Positions 46,396-54,960 of a stretch of DNA of 64,000 nt are shown here, one piece after another. The notes beneath the pieces are model-generated. The model had not been told where the DNA came from, made no database searches, and saw nothing but the letters and a program-made list of their open reading frames with translations. The translations under genes and the position numbers were made by a program. Numbering within the stretch: the stretch's first letter is position 1; every line of letters begins with the position of its first letter. Source of the stretch: Pseudomonadota bacterium (lineage in GTDB: Bacteria > Pseudomonadota > Gammaproteobacteria > Burkholderiales > Gallionellaceae); assembly GCA_021787435.1 (NCBI GenBank), contig JAJYLY010000001.1, positions 1 to 64,000 on the forward strand, read 5' to 3'.

Positions 46396-47333
46396 GCCAT
46401 TTCCTTGAATTCAGTCAGCGTCTGTATCAATGACGCACCATCGTTAATTGCCATTGCCTGCTGGCTCGTGTCTATGCGCTTGTTAAGGCCAACCAGCACC
46501 CGGCCAGGCGCGCATTCGACATTATGCGTGACACCCATTTTCCCGAATGCCAGTACCGTTTCAACCCAGCGCACAGGGGAATAAAGCTGGCGCACCAACG
46601 CATCACGTATGCGGTCAACTTCGCTGTATGCCGCCACATCAGCGTTGTGCAACACAGGAATCGCCGGCGCCTTAACGTCGACACTGACAAGGTAATCGCG
46701 TAATCGTTCCGCGGCCCCCTTGAGCAATGAACAGTGTGAAGGCACGCTCATCGGCAGCATGACCGCGCGCTTGGCGCCTTTCGCCTTCGCAAGGGCCATG
46801 CCACGCTCAACCGCGGCACGGTTTCCCGCGATCACCACCTGCCCGGGAGAGTTGTAATTTACCGCCTCTAGTACTTCTCCTTCAGCCACCTCTATGCACA
46901 ACGCGCGCACCGCTTCGTCATCGAGCCCCAGGATTGCCGCAATACCGCCCACACCTTCCGGCACCGCCTGCTGCATGCACTCTGCACGGTATCTCACCAA
47001 CGGCAGCGCATCGGAAAAATTCAAGGCTTTTGCTGCCACCAGCGCGGTATATTCACCCAGACTGTGCCCTGCCATCACGGAAGCCACAGCGCCATGCTGC
47101 GATTGCCAAGCACGATAGACAGCCACACCTGCCGTCAGCATGACGGGCTGCGTGTTCACCGTGGCATTGAGCTCGCCATCGCTGCCATCGCTCACCAACT
47201 GCCACATATCCTGCTTGAGAATATCGGAGGCTTCGGCAAACGTGTCCCGCACCACAGGAAAGTCAGCATACCCTTCCATCATGCCGCGAGATTGCGAACC
47301 CTGACCGGGAAATACGAATGCAAATTTGATCAT
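46392..47333 (-). CDS. fabD: Malonyl-CoA:ACP transacylase FabD
   Basis: 313 residues. FPGQGSQSRGMM at the N-terminus, the serine nucleophile in AGHSLGEYTALVAA, and the catalytic His in VPSHCSLL. Loads malonate onto ACP. The upstream gap to fabH contains a palindromic intergenic repeat. Confidence 0.96.
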   Translation of the reverse strand: MIKFAFVFPGQGSQSRGMMEGYADFPVVRDTFAEASDILKQDMWQLVSDGSDGELNATVNTQPVMLTAGVAVYRAWQSQHGAVASVMAGHSLGEYTALVAAKALNFSDALPLVRYRAECMQQAVPEGVGGIAAILGLDDEAVRALCIEVAEGEVLEAVNYNSPGQVVIAGNRAAVERGMALAKAKGAKRAVMLPMSVPSHCSLLKGAAERLRDYLVSVDVKAPAIPVLHNADVAAYSEVDRIRDALVRQLYSPVRWVETVLAFGKMGVTHNVECAPGRVLVGLNKRIDTSQQAMAINDGASLIQTLTEFKEMA

Positions 47334-47337
47334 AAAA

Positions 47338-47461
47338 AATCAGCTATCAGTCGTTAGAAGTTAATCGCTAAAAGCTGTCGTTAGCCTCTGGTCATTAGTA
47401 GCGAGTTAAAAAGCCGCGTAGCCGAAATCGCCAAATAATGACTAACGACTAGCGACTGATT
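47338..47461. repeat. Intergenic inverted repeat between fabH and fabD
   Basis: Arms at 47338-47357 and 47442-47461 are about 17/20 complementary, with AATCAG and CGTTAG matching perfectly. The sequence is built from related CGTTAG/CTAACG words (CGTTAGCC, GACTAACGACTAGCGACT). No coding potential. The element fills almost the whole gap. Confidence 0.65.
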
Positions 47462-47465
47462 CACA

Positions 47466-48428
47466 TTACCAGCGCAGCAGCACAGCCCCCCAGGTAAACC
47501 CGCCGCCTATCGCTTCAAGGAGAATGTTTTGCCCCGCCTTGATGCGCCCCTCCCTGACCGCCACATCCAGCGCCAGCGGAATCGACGCCGACGAGGTGTT
47601 GCCATGATGTGAAAGCGTGACCACCACGTTGTCCATGCTCAAACCGAGCTTCTTCGCAGTAGCCTCAATGATGCGGATGTTCGCCTGATGCGGCACCAGC
47701 CAGTCGATATCCTCACTCTTCATGCCCGCCTCCAGCATCACCTCGTCGACCACCCGACTCAACGCCGTGACAGCGAATTTGAACACCGCCTGCCCTTCCA
47801 TTTTGATGAACGGATCACCCTGAACTTCACCGTTGCAGATATTGCCATCTGCCCTCAATAAGGCATGGTGGCGACCGTCCGAATGCAGCTTCGCGGCCAG
47901 CACGCCAGGCGCATCGCTTGCCTGCATGATCACGGCCCCCGCGCCATCTCCGAACAGTACGCAAGTTGCACGGTCTGTCCAGTCCAGCATGCGCGACATC
48001 ACCTCAGCACCCACCACCAGCACTGTTTTTGCTTGGCCTGCCCGGATATAAAGATCCGCGCTATTGATCGCATAGACAAACCCGCCGCACACCGCCTGCA
48101 GGTCGAATGCAGCGCCGCCATTGGTGATGCCCAGTTTGTCCTGCAACAGACAGGCCGTGCTAGGGAATATCTTGTCAGGAGATGTCGTAGCGACAATGAT
48201 GAGATCGATGTCGTCAGCTGCAATGCCGGCCGCCTCAATGGCTTTCAAGCTTGCCTGCAAAGCAAGGTCGCTGGTCATCTGGCCTTCTGCTGCAATATGC
48301 CGCTCGCGGATGCCGCTGCGCGAAACGATCCACTCATCCGATGTATCGACGATTTTTTCCAGATCGAAATTGGTGAGCACCTTGTCAGGCAGATAACTTC
48401 CGGTACCGATAATCTTCGAATAGATCAT
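47466..48428 (-). CDS. fabH: 3-oxoacyl-[acyl-carrier-protein] synthase III FabH
   Basis: 320 residues. Catalytic Cys in [14 protein letters not shown], His in VPHQANIRI, Asn in [13 protein letters not shown]. It starts fatty-acid synthesis from acetyl-CoA. The start overlaps plsX by 4 bp. Confidence 0.97.
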   Translation of the reverse strand: MIYSKIIGTGSYLPDKVLTNFDLEKIVDTSDEWIVSRSGIRERHIAAEGQMTSDLALQASLKAIEAAGIAADDIDLIIVATTSPDKIFPSTACLLQDKLGITNGGAAFDLQAVCGGFVYAINSADLYIRAGQAKTVLVVGAEVMSRMLDWTDRATCVLFGDGAGAVIMQASDAPGVLAAKLHSDGRHHALLRADGNICNGEVQGDPFIKMEGQAVFKFAVTALSRVVDEVMLEAGMKSEDIDWLVPHQANIRIIEATAKKLGLSMDNVVVTLSHHGNTSSASIPLALDVAVREGRIKAGQNILLEAIGGGFTWGAVLLRW

Positions 48429-49471
48429 GACGCTCCAATTTGGGTATTTTGACGTTCATGGTGCCACTTCTCGATATGCACGCTGATCTGCTGCCACATG
48501 CCGGCACGCGCCTCTTCGGCGGCCTTTTCAATTGCACATCGAAACGCGAACACATCTGCAGAACCGTGGCTCTTCACCACGATGCCTTTCAGCCCCAGAA
48601 AACTGGCTCCATTGTAACGCCTGTGATCCAGCCTGTGCTTGAAAGCCCTGAGCACCGGCAAGGAAATTGCGGCCGCAAACCTAGTATACAGGCTGCGCTT
48701 GAATCCCTCTTTCAGGAAGTCGCCCATCATCTTGGCCACACCCTCGGCAGTCTTGAGCGCGACGTTACCGACAAAGCCATCGCACACCACAAGGTCGGTT
48801 GCACCTTTGAAAATATCGTTGCCCTCGATGTTCCCGTAAAAATTCAGGTCGCTCTGACGCAACAGGGTGGCCGCCTGCTTGACCACCTCATTACCCTTGA
48901 TATCTTCGCTGCCGATATTGAGGAGTCCCACGGTGGGATTGGGTTTGCGCTCGAGCGCTGTGACAAGCGTTGCGCCCATCATCGCAAATTGCAGCAAATG
49001 CTCGGCAGTGCAATCCGTGTTAGCGCCCAGATCGAGCATGCATATCTGTCCGCTTTGCGTCGGCAAATAAGAGGCGATGGCCGGCCTGTCGATACCCGGA
49101 ATGGTTTTCAACACATAACGAGCCGTCGCCATCAACGCGCCTGTATTCCCAGCGCTGACACAGGCGGAAGCTTCGCCGCCCTTGACGAGGTTGATCGCAA
49201 CACGCATCGAGGAGTCCTTTTTTCCGCGCAAGGCTGACTGCGGCAACTCATCCATGCCCACCACCTCAGAGGTCGCTTGCACGCGCAAACGTCCAGCGAA
49301 TTGACCGTCTGCGATAGAGAGCGCGTTCAATTCAGCCTGTATCGTTTCGGTGTTGCCAACCAGGATGATGGAATCGCGTGGATACTGCTTCAGATATTCA
49401 ACGGCAGCAGGGACAGTGACCGAAGCACCGTGGTCTCCCCCCATCGCATCTATAGCTAATGTAACATCCAC
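48425..49471 (-). CDS. plsX: Phosphate acyltransferase PlsX
   Basis: 348 residues from GTG 49471, supported by AAGGA 7 nt upstream and by the family start ([14 protein letters not shown]). Other blocks: [20 protein letters not shown], and [12 protein letters not shown]. It converts acyl-ACP to acyl-phosphate for phospholipid synthesis. The open frame extends upstream to 49531 without a good start. Confidence 0.95.
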   Translation of the reverse strand: MDVTLAIDAMGGDHGASVTVPAAVEYLKQYPRDSIILVGNTETIQAELNALSIADGQFAGRLRVQATSEVVGMDELPQSALRGKKDSSMRVAINLVKGGEASACVSAGNTGALMATARYVLKTIPGIDRPAIASYLPTQSGQICMLDLGANTDCTAEHLLQFAMMGATLVTALERKPNPTVGLLNIGSEDIKGNEVVKQAATLLRQSDLNFYGNIEGNDIFKGATDLVVCDGFVGNVALKTAEGVAKMMGDFLKEGFKRSLYTRFAAAISLPVLRAFKHRLDHRRYNGASFLGLKGIVVKSHGSADVFAFRCAIEKAAEEARAGMWQQISVHIEKWHHERQNTQIGAS

Positions 49472-49624
49472 TACGTGATCCTTGGCGAGAGTAAGCTCCA
49501 AATCCAGACTTGGCCTGCACAATGCCGGCAAAGCCCTGCAAATGCGCCAACCAAATCATTAAGGACAGGATAAATCAAAATCTAAAGAACCAGAAACGCT
49601 ACCAGCGGCAGCGTTCGACAGCGA

Positions 49625-49804
49625 TCATTCACCCTTGGTCTTGACCACTTTCTTGCCGCGATAAAAACCCGTCGGGCTGATATGATGACGCAGATGATTC
49701 TCGCCTGTCGTAGGCTCAATTGCCAACGCAGGGCTGGTCAGGAAATCATGCGCGCGATGCATGCCACGCTTAGACGGGGATTTTTTATTCTGTTGAACTG
49801 CCAT
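49625..49804 (-). CDS. rpmF: 50S ribosomal protein L32
   Basis: 59 residues, read directly from the minus strand and too short for usual ORF lists. Begins [20 protein letters not shown], contains [20 protein letters not shown] and ends in a Lys-rich tail. No zinc cysteines, as in the betaproteobacterial form. GGAGCAAT before the ATG is a good ribosome site. Classical yceD-rpmF-plsX order. Confidence 0.96.
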   Translation of the reverse strand: MAVQQNKKSPSKRGMHRAHDFLTSPALAIEPTTGENHLRHHISPTGFYRGKKVVKTKGE

Positions 49805-49830
49805 GCTATTGCTCCTTGGGAAAATCTAAA

Positions 49831-50322
49831 TTAATTATGCTTCAACTTTTCTAACGCCGCAAAAGGATGCCTGCCTTCCTTGCTGTATTTACTTTCTGCC
49901 GCTTGACAAGCACCGGTTTCATGCCTGGGCGCAATGGGTAAACCCAACAGTATTTCATCTTCCAGCAGCGCTACCACATCCATATGCTCCTCTGCCAAAA
50001 TGGCGTCGAAGTCTTCCTCGCCGTCATCCAACTCATCGAGACCCGCTTGATCACACAGCAATAGACGCATTTCAAACTGTATTGCATAATCAAGCGCACC
50101 AAGACAACGCTGGCAACGCAGCTGGCAACAGCCGTGAAGACTGACATCCAGTATCGGACGGCCCTGATGATCCATTCCGCCTTGCAAGATATAATCCAGA
50201 ACACCCTGCGGGCTATCCAGCAATTCCTGCAAACGCGGCAACTCGGCAAACGGCACTTGTGCGCTTATCAGCCTGCCGTTGCGGGCAAAATCCAGACTAT
50301 CTATACAGGGTCGTGCGTACAT
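49831..50322 (-). CDS. yceD: DUF177 protein YceD, large-subunit rRNA accumulation factor
   Basis: 163 residues. CQLRCQRCLGALDY supplies the conserved Cys pairs of the family; an acidic tract follows (LDELDDGEEDFDAI) and HPFAALEKL ends it. YceD is needed for normal 23S rRNA levels in Escherichia coli. Sits 26 bp upstream of rpmF as expected. Confidence 0.93.
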   Translation of the reverse strand: MYARPCIDSLDFARNGRLISAQVPFAELPRLQELLDSPQGVLDYILQGGMDHQGRPILDVSLHGCCQLRCQRCLGALDYAIQFEMRLLLCDQAGLDELDDGEEDFDAILAEEHMDVVALLEDEILLGLPIAPRHETGACQAAESKYSKEGRHPFAALEKLKHN

Positions 50323-50468
50323 GAGCCGCGCATCTTATATTTTTTGCAGCATTCTGTCAAAATCCTGTAAAAATAACATTACTCGTCATGATTGCGCAGC
50401 CATTTGTTTGCAGGTACATTTCATCCTGCATTCAACACACCCTGCATTAAACACACAAGGAAATACCA

Positions 50469-51053
50469 TTGAGTCCCCAGTTGCTGGTTTTAGCCTCCAC
50501 CTCACCCTACCGCAGCGAATTGCTGAAAAGACTGCAAATCCCTTTTATCACTGCATCCCCCGACGTCGACGAAACGCCGCTGCCGGATGAAACCGCGCGC
50601 GCAACCTCGATACGCCTTTCACAGGAAAAAGCCGCTGCAGTCGCCTCCCAGTATCCTGACGCGCTGATCATAGGTTCCGATCAAGTCGCGCTGCTGGATG
50701 GAAAACAAATCGGCAAACCGCTCATCCACGAGAATGCAGTCAGACAATTGCGCTGCATGAGCGGCAAAACAACCTGCTTTTATACCGCGCTTACGCTGCT
50801 CAACACGAAAAGTGGCCATATGCAGACGGAAGTGGCAGAAAACCATGTCACGCTTCGCGATCTTGATGATGCTGAGATTGAAGCCTATCTGCAGAAGGAA
50901 CAACCTTACAATTGCGCAGGCAGCGCAAAATCCGAGGGGCTGGGTATCGCCCTGATGAGCAGCATGAACGGCAACGACCCGAACGCACTTATCGGCCTGC
51001 CACTCATCCTGCTCACAAAAATGTTGCGCCGCGAAGGCATGCGGCTGTTCTGA
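50469..51053 (+). CDS. Maf-family nucleotide pyrophosphatase, YceF type
   Basis: 194 residues with a TTG start after AAGGAAATACC. LASTSPYRSELLKRLQIPF marks the family, the catalytic Asp lies in GSDQVALLDG, and Lys/Gln residues follow. The SPYR-type sequence fits YceF, which acts on 7-methyl-GTP, rather than the dTTP/UTP group. House-cleaning enzyme. It is followed by the methylase after 2 bp. Confidence 0.93.
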   Translation: MSPQLLVLASTSPYRSELLKRLQIPFITASPDVDETPLPDETARATSIRLSQEKAAAVASQYPDALIIGSDQVALLDGKQIGKPLIHENAVRQLRCMSGKTTCFYTALTLLNTKSGHMQTEVAENHVTLRDLDDAEIEAYLQKEQPYNCAGSAKSEGLGIALMSSMNGNDPNALIGLPLILLTKMLRREGMRLF

Positions 51054-51055
51054 TC

Positions 51056-51772
51056 ATGAATTCAGGCGTACTTTATCTCATACCCTGCACGCTGGGCGAC
51101 ACCCCTGCCGATCAGGTGCTGCCACAGCATGTGATCGGCATTGCACGCTCATTGCGGCATTACGTCGCAGAGCAACCCAAGACCGCGCGGCAATTTCTCT
51201 CGGCGCTCAAACATGAACATGCGATCCAGTCTCTGCATTTTGCCACTCTCAATGAACATACCAAGGCAGGCGAGCTTTCAGAACTGCTCATTCCATTGCT
51301 GGCAGGCAATGACGTGGGGCTGATTTCCGAGGCAGGTTGCCCAGGTATCGCAGACCCGGGCGCCGAGCTCGTCAATCTGGCACATCAAAAAAACATACGC
51401 GTCATACCGCTGGTTGGCCCGTCCTCCATTCTGCTGTCGCTGATGGCCTCGGGTCTCAATGGGCAGCGCTTTGCATTTCATGGCTACTTGCCCATCGCCG
51501 AAACCGACAGGAACAGCGTGATCGCAGCCCTTGAAGCTGAATCCGCACAACGCAGACAAACTCAGTTATTCATCGAGACACCTTATCGCAACGACAAACT
51601 GTTTGCAGCACTGCTTGCACAATGCCGTCCGCAAACGCGCCTTTGTGTCGCAACCGACATCAGCCTTGCGACAGAAGACATACAAACCCGTAGCATTGCC
51701 GAATGGAAGCGCAAGGCAGCGCCACATCTAAACAAGCGCCCCAGTCTATTTTTACTGCTGGCCGATCGTTAA
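51056..51772 (+). CDS. Tetrapyrrole-methylase-fold SAM methyltransferase, RsmI-like
   Basis: 238 residues from ATG 51056. YLIPCTLGD, then LISEAGCPGIADPGAELV and PLVGPSSILLSLMASGLNGQRF are the blocks of the RsmI group, which 2'-O-methylates C1402 of 16S rRNA. It is shorter than the 280-residue RsmI and has the LGD form of the first motif in place of GNLxD, so it may be the paralogue common in betaproteobacteria. Substrate uncertain. It is linked to maf. Confidence 0.85.
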   Translation: MNSGVLYLIPCTLGDTPADQVLPQHVIGIARSLRHYVAEQPKTARQFLSALKHEHAIQSLHFATLNEHTKAGELSELLIPLLAGNDVGLISEAGCPGIADPGAELVNLAHQKNIRVIPLVGPSSILLSLMASGLNGQRFAFHGYLPIAETDRNSVIAALEAESAQRRQTQLFIETPYRNDKLFAALLAQCRPQTRLCVATDISLATEDIQTRSIAEWKRKAAPHLNKRPSLFLLLADR

Positions 51773-51791
51773 TCCAGAATAAACAATTGGA

Positions 51792-51908
51792 CACAGAGCA
51801 CACAGAGAAAAAACCAAAGGTTGTTATAAAACTTTTCTCATCTTTTAGGTGATAACTCGAGAAACAGATCAACCACGTCCCGCTCGGTGTTCTCTGTGAG
51901 CTCTGTGG
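51792..51908. repeat. Intergenic inverted repeat upstream of dksA
   Basis: Left arm 51792-51815 (CACAGAGCACACAGAG) and right arm 51886-51908 are complementary over about 20 bp with one or two gaps. CACAGAG words recur. The element resembles a common class of bacterial intergenic repeats with CTCTGTG words at both ends. It ends about 20 bp before the dksA -10. Confidence 0.7.
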
Positions 51909-51924
51909 TTTGAAATGCGGCTTT

Positions 51925-51933
51925 TGGTATAAT
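51925..51933 (+). promoter_or_regulatory. Extended -10 promoter of dksA
   Basis: TGGTATAAT: a perfect TATAAT at 51928-51933 preceded by an extended-10 TGn. No clear -35 is present, consistent with an extended -10 promoter. The leader to the ATG at 52019 is about 80 nt. Confidence 0.65.
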
Positions 51934-52018
51934 ATGAATTTTTATCGATTAATAGTTGCCCCTAAACTCGCTTTCTGGTATTAAAGCGGACTCAATTTTT
52001 TCACGTTGGAGAAGTACA

Positions 52019-52441
52019 ATGTCGCAACTATCATTAAAACCCATCGCCCCCTACAAAGCCAAGAAAGGCGAGGCATACATGAATCCGCAACAGCGCGAGC
52101 ATTTTCGTCGTGTTTTGCAGCAAATCAAGTCAGGCTTGGGTGAAGATATTGATCGTACCGTACACACCATGCAGGACGAGGCTACCGTATTTGCCGACCC
52201 AAATGATCGCGCAACACAGGAATCCGATATCAGCCTAGAATTGCGCAACCGCGACCGCGAGCGAAAGCTGATCAAGAAAATTGATGAAATGCTGAACAAG
52301 ATCGATGCCGATGAGTACGGCTACTGCGAAAATTGCGGGATTGAAATCGGCCTGGGCCGCCTGGAAGCCCGCCCAACCGCCACGCAATGCATAGACTGCA
52401 AATCTCTGGATGAGATCCGCGAAAAACAAATGGCAAAATAA
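52019..52441 (+). CDS. dksA: RNA polymerase-binding transcription factor DksA
   Basis: 140 residues from ATG 52019 with GGAG 5-6 nt upstream. Coiled-coil part with the acidic tip DPNDRATQESD, and a C4 zinc finger CENC...CIDC with GRLEARPTATQ in between. It acts with ppGpp on RNA polymerase at rRNA and amino-acid promoters. Confidence 0.96.
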   Translation: MSQLSLKPIAPYKAKKGEAYMNPQQREHFRRVLQQIKSGLGEDIDRTVHTMQDEATVFADPNDRATQESDISLELRNRDRERKLIKKIDEMLNKIDADEYGYCENCGIEIGLGRLEARPTATQCIDCKSLDEIREKQMAK

Positions 52442-52469
52442 TATTTGCCATTTCTTTCGACGCAGTCTA

Positions 52470-52500
52470 AAACAGATGGCCAACCAAGCTGTCTGTTTTT
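52470..52500 (+). terminator. Possible terminator after dksA
   Basis: AAACAGA (52470-52476) pairs with TCTGTTT (52492-52498); the inner GC steps are mismatched, and T's run to 52500. Modest stability; placed 28 bp after the stop. Confidence 0.5.
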
Positions 52501-52557
52501 GAAGAGATTGATGCATAGTGCGGGCATCATCCCGCAAGCAATGCCACCAAGCTATTT

Positions 52558-52953
52558 TTAGATCACCAGCGGACCCTGATATTCGTCGTCAATATTTGCA
52601 GCTGTCGCGCCCGCAGAAGTATTCGCCAGTTGGCGTTCGTGATCGGCCTGCACCTGCAAAAGCGTCACGACGCAGGTATGCAGACCCTGATATTCTTCCT
52701 TTCCAGTGCCATACTGGTCGGCATCGGAATAGAAAAACTGACTGCGGAAACGTCCGTTACCTGTCTTGCATATCACAAACTGCGCGCCGCGCGCCGTCCA
52801 GTAAAGCGTGGGGCACAAGGTCAGCTGCGTTGAGGCGGGATCAAGTTGCAATTCGCTGTCGGCAAGCTCCACATTAACTTGCTTGCCATAACGCTTATAC
52901 AACTCAGCACTGACAATTTCCTGTTCTGCTTCGGTAAAATCCGGGACACTCAT
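52558..52953 (-). CDS. Unknown protein at the end of the qmo-hdr operon
   Basis: 131 residues. No signal peptide or membrane helix. Three cysteines (in LTLCPTLYW, FVICKTGNG and GLHTCVVTL) and many acidic residues; a beta-rich soluble protein. The C-terminal tail is low complexity (NTSAGATAANIDDEYQ). The start follows the rhodanese stop by 25 bp on the same strand. I do not recognise the family. Association with the sulfur operon is its only functional clue. Confidence 0.7.
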   Translation of the reverse strand: MSVPDFTEAEQEIVSAELYKRYGKQVNVELADSELQLDPASTQLTLCPTLYWTARGAQFVICKTGNGRFRSQFFYSDADQYGTGKEEYQGLHTCVVTLLQVQADHERQLANTSAGATAANIDDEYQGPLVI

Positions 52954-52978
52954 ATATTATTCCAGTTAACTGCGGTAA

Positions 52979-53365
52979 TCAGGTCTGCATCCAAGGGAGT
53001 CCGTCAAAGCGCCAGCCGTTATGTGAATTACGGTGATGCTTCTCATCGAGATCGCCTTCAAAACCATGCATCACGTTATACACATCCTGCAGCCCTGCCT
53101 TCTCGAGCGCCAGACCTGCATCTATCGAGCGCCGACCGGAGCGGCAGATCAGCACCACAGGACGGTTCAAGCTTGCCGCCTTCTTGACCTGCGCCACGAA
53201 ATTCGGATTGAGGTCCCAGTCAGGCCCGTCCACCCAGGGAATCCAGATACAACCTTCTGGGTGACCGATGAACATGTATTCCATTTCGCTGCGCACATCG
53301 ATGAATATTGCCTCCGGGTTGTCCTGCAGGAACTTGTGCGCTTCTATCGGTGTCAGGTTTTGCAT
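52979..53365 (-). CDS. Rhodanese-domain sulfurtransferase
   Basis: 128 residues, one rhodanese domain. The catalytic loop CRSGRRS, about residue 77, follows VVLI; FIDVRSEMEYMFIGHPEG is the typical entry. The six-residue active loop is that of thiosulfate/persulfide transferases. In sulfur oxidisers such proteins pass sulfane sulfur to TusA, DsrE or DsrC-like carriers. It follows hdrB by 41 bp and is likely in the same operon. Confidence 0.92.
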   Translation of the reverse strand: MQNLTPIEAHKFLQDNPEAIFIDVRSEMEYMFIGHPEGCIWIPWVDGPDWDLNPNFVAQVKKAASLNRPVVLICRSGRRSIDAGLALEKAGLQDVYNVMHGFEGDLDEKHHRNSHNGWRFDGLPWMQT

Positions 53366-53406
53366 GAGAAGTTTCCTTATCTACCAGAACTCCCACCGGT
53401 GCAAGC

Positions 53407-54306
53407 TTACTTGGTGGCAATATCCAGCAATTTTTGCGGACGCAGTATGTTGCCGTCGAGCCCGGCCTGTTTCGCATTCCCGCCATATGCTACAGTCATC
53501 AATTGCGAATAATACACCACCGGCATCGCAAGCTTGGTACCCTTCTTCTTGTTGATCTCTGACTGGTATATCTCGACATTGGCCTGGCACAACTGGCATG
53601 GCGTGACGATCATGTCTACACCATGATCATACGCCGATTCAACGATGTCCCTGATCTGCTTCTGGGATTTTTCAGGCTCGGAAAAAGCCAGCGCGCCGCC
53701 GCAGCAAGTGATTTTCTGTTCATAGCCGGTGGCAGCCTCGGCGCCCACCGTCTCTATCATTTTATCCAGATACTGCGGATTTTCGAACGACTCGCCCGCT
53801 ATACCGAAAGGGCGGTTGGTCTGGCAACCGACATAGCCTGCGATCTTCATGCCCTCAAGCGGCTTGACGACCGGCGCCTTCATCGCATCGAAACCCACGT
53901 CTTCAATCAACACCTCGACCAGATGGCGCGCCTTGACGGTGCCCTTGAAGTTGAGTCCCGCCTCCTTCAATGCCTCGTTGGTATCGGCCATCAGGCTGTC
54001 CACCTCGCTGAGCTTCTCGGCAGTCTCGCGCGTCGCAAGCCAGCAGGCAGGGCAACCAGACACCAGATCCTGGCCCGGCATGTTCTGTTCGACCAGCGCA
54101 AGATTGCGCGCATTGAGCACAAGGCGCGACAATTGGCCGCCCTCGCCATAACCGATGGAAGCACTGCAGCAGTTCCAGTCAGGAATCTCATTTAACTGTA
54201 TATCTAGTTTATCGCACATCACATCAATGGATGGGACGAAATTGGAGGCTGACGCACCCTTTTGAGATGAGCAACCGGGATAAAACGCATAATTTTTCTT
54301 GGCCAT
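53407..54306 (-). CDS. hdrB: Heterodisulfide reductase-like subunit HdrB
   Basis: 299 residues from ATG 54306. Two complete CCG domains (C...CC...CxxC): the first includes FYPGCSSQ, DWNCCSASIGYG and SGCPACW; the second GCQTNRPF, ITCCGGALAF and TPCQLCQ. Such motifs bind noncubane [4Fe-4S] clusters that cleave heterodisulfides in methanogens. It is cytoplasmic with no membrane helix. It follows hdrC by 18 bp in the order qmoA-qmoB-hdrC-hdrB. Function in sulfur oxidation is inferred. Confidence 0.9.
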   Translation of the reverse strand: MAKKNYAFYPGCSSQKGASASNFVPSIDVMCDKLDIQLNEIPDWNCCSASIGYGEGGQLSRLVLNARNLALVEQNMPGQDLVSGCPACWLATRETAEKLSEVDSLMADTNEALKEAGLNFKGTVKARHLVEVLIEDVGFDAMKAPVVKPLEGMKIAGYVGCQTNRPFGIAGESFENPQYLDKMIETVGAEAATGYEQKITCCGGALAFSEPEKSQKQIRDIVESAYDHGVDMIVTPCQLCQANVEIYQSEINKKKGTKLAMPVVYYSQLMTVAYGGNAKQAGLDGNILRPQKLLDIATK

Positions 54307-54324
54307 GTTTTCTCTCTCCATCAA

Positions 54325-54948
54325 CTAGGAAGAATATCCCTGTCTGCGATCCTCGATTTCCTTCGCCTTGGCAAGCATTTTCTGGATGCCGCCGACATCC
54401 TTGCATTTGTGCCCGCCTATGATTTCCATCGGGTTCAAGCGCTTTGCCTTGACCAACCCCAACGCAATGCCCTGCATGCTCATCAGGTTCTTGATGCCCT
54501 GCGAAAACCCATCCTTGAAATAGACTGCAAGGGAAAATTTGAGCTCATTGACACGGCCCGTCTTGATGAGATTATTCCAGAACACGCGGGCAAGCTCGCG
54601 CGTAGGTTGCCCCTTGGGCGCGACATCGAGGCGATGCGCATAATGCGCAATACCGTGCATGATATGCGTGATCGGCAGTTTTCTCGGGCAGCGCACGATG
54701 CAGCTGTAGCAGGAGGTGCACATCCATACCGAATCCGAGGTCAGCACCTCATCTCGCTTGCCCGCCATGATCATGCGGAATATCTTCTGCGGCGAATGTT
54801 CCCAGTGTGGCCCCAACGGGCAGGAGCCCGCGCACACGCCGCACTGCATGCACATCGATACCCATTCGCCATCCTCAACGCGCTCCTCAACTTCCTTGAG
54901 GAAGTTATTCTGGTATTTCGCGACGGCCTTCTGATTCAGCTCGCTCAT
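54325..54948 (-). CDS. hdrC: Heterodisulfide reductase-like iron-sulfur subunit HdrC
   Basis: 207 residues from ATG 54948 (three residues inside the longest frame). Two ferredoxin-type sites: CMQCGVCAGSCP (about residue 33) and CTSCYSCIVRCP (about residue 77), each CxxCxxCxxxCP. No membrane helix, so it is the soluble HdrC form and not the C-terminal haem-b domain of QmoC. It bridges electrons between QmoB and HdrB. Confidence 0.9.
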   Translation of the reverse strand: MSELNQKAVAKYQNNFLKEVEERVEDGEWVSMCMQCGVCAGSCPLGPHWEHSPQKIFRMIMAGKRDEVLTSDSVWMCTSCYSCIVRCPRKLPITHIMHGIAHYAHRLDVAPKGQPTRELARVFWNNLIKTGRVNELKFSLAVYFKDGFSQGIKNLMSMQGIALGLVKAKRLNPMEIIGGHKCKDVGGIQKMLAKAKEIEDRRQGYSS

Positions 54949-54960
54949 CACATACACTCC

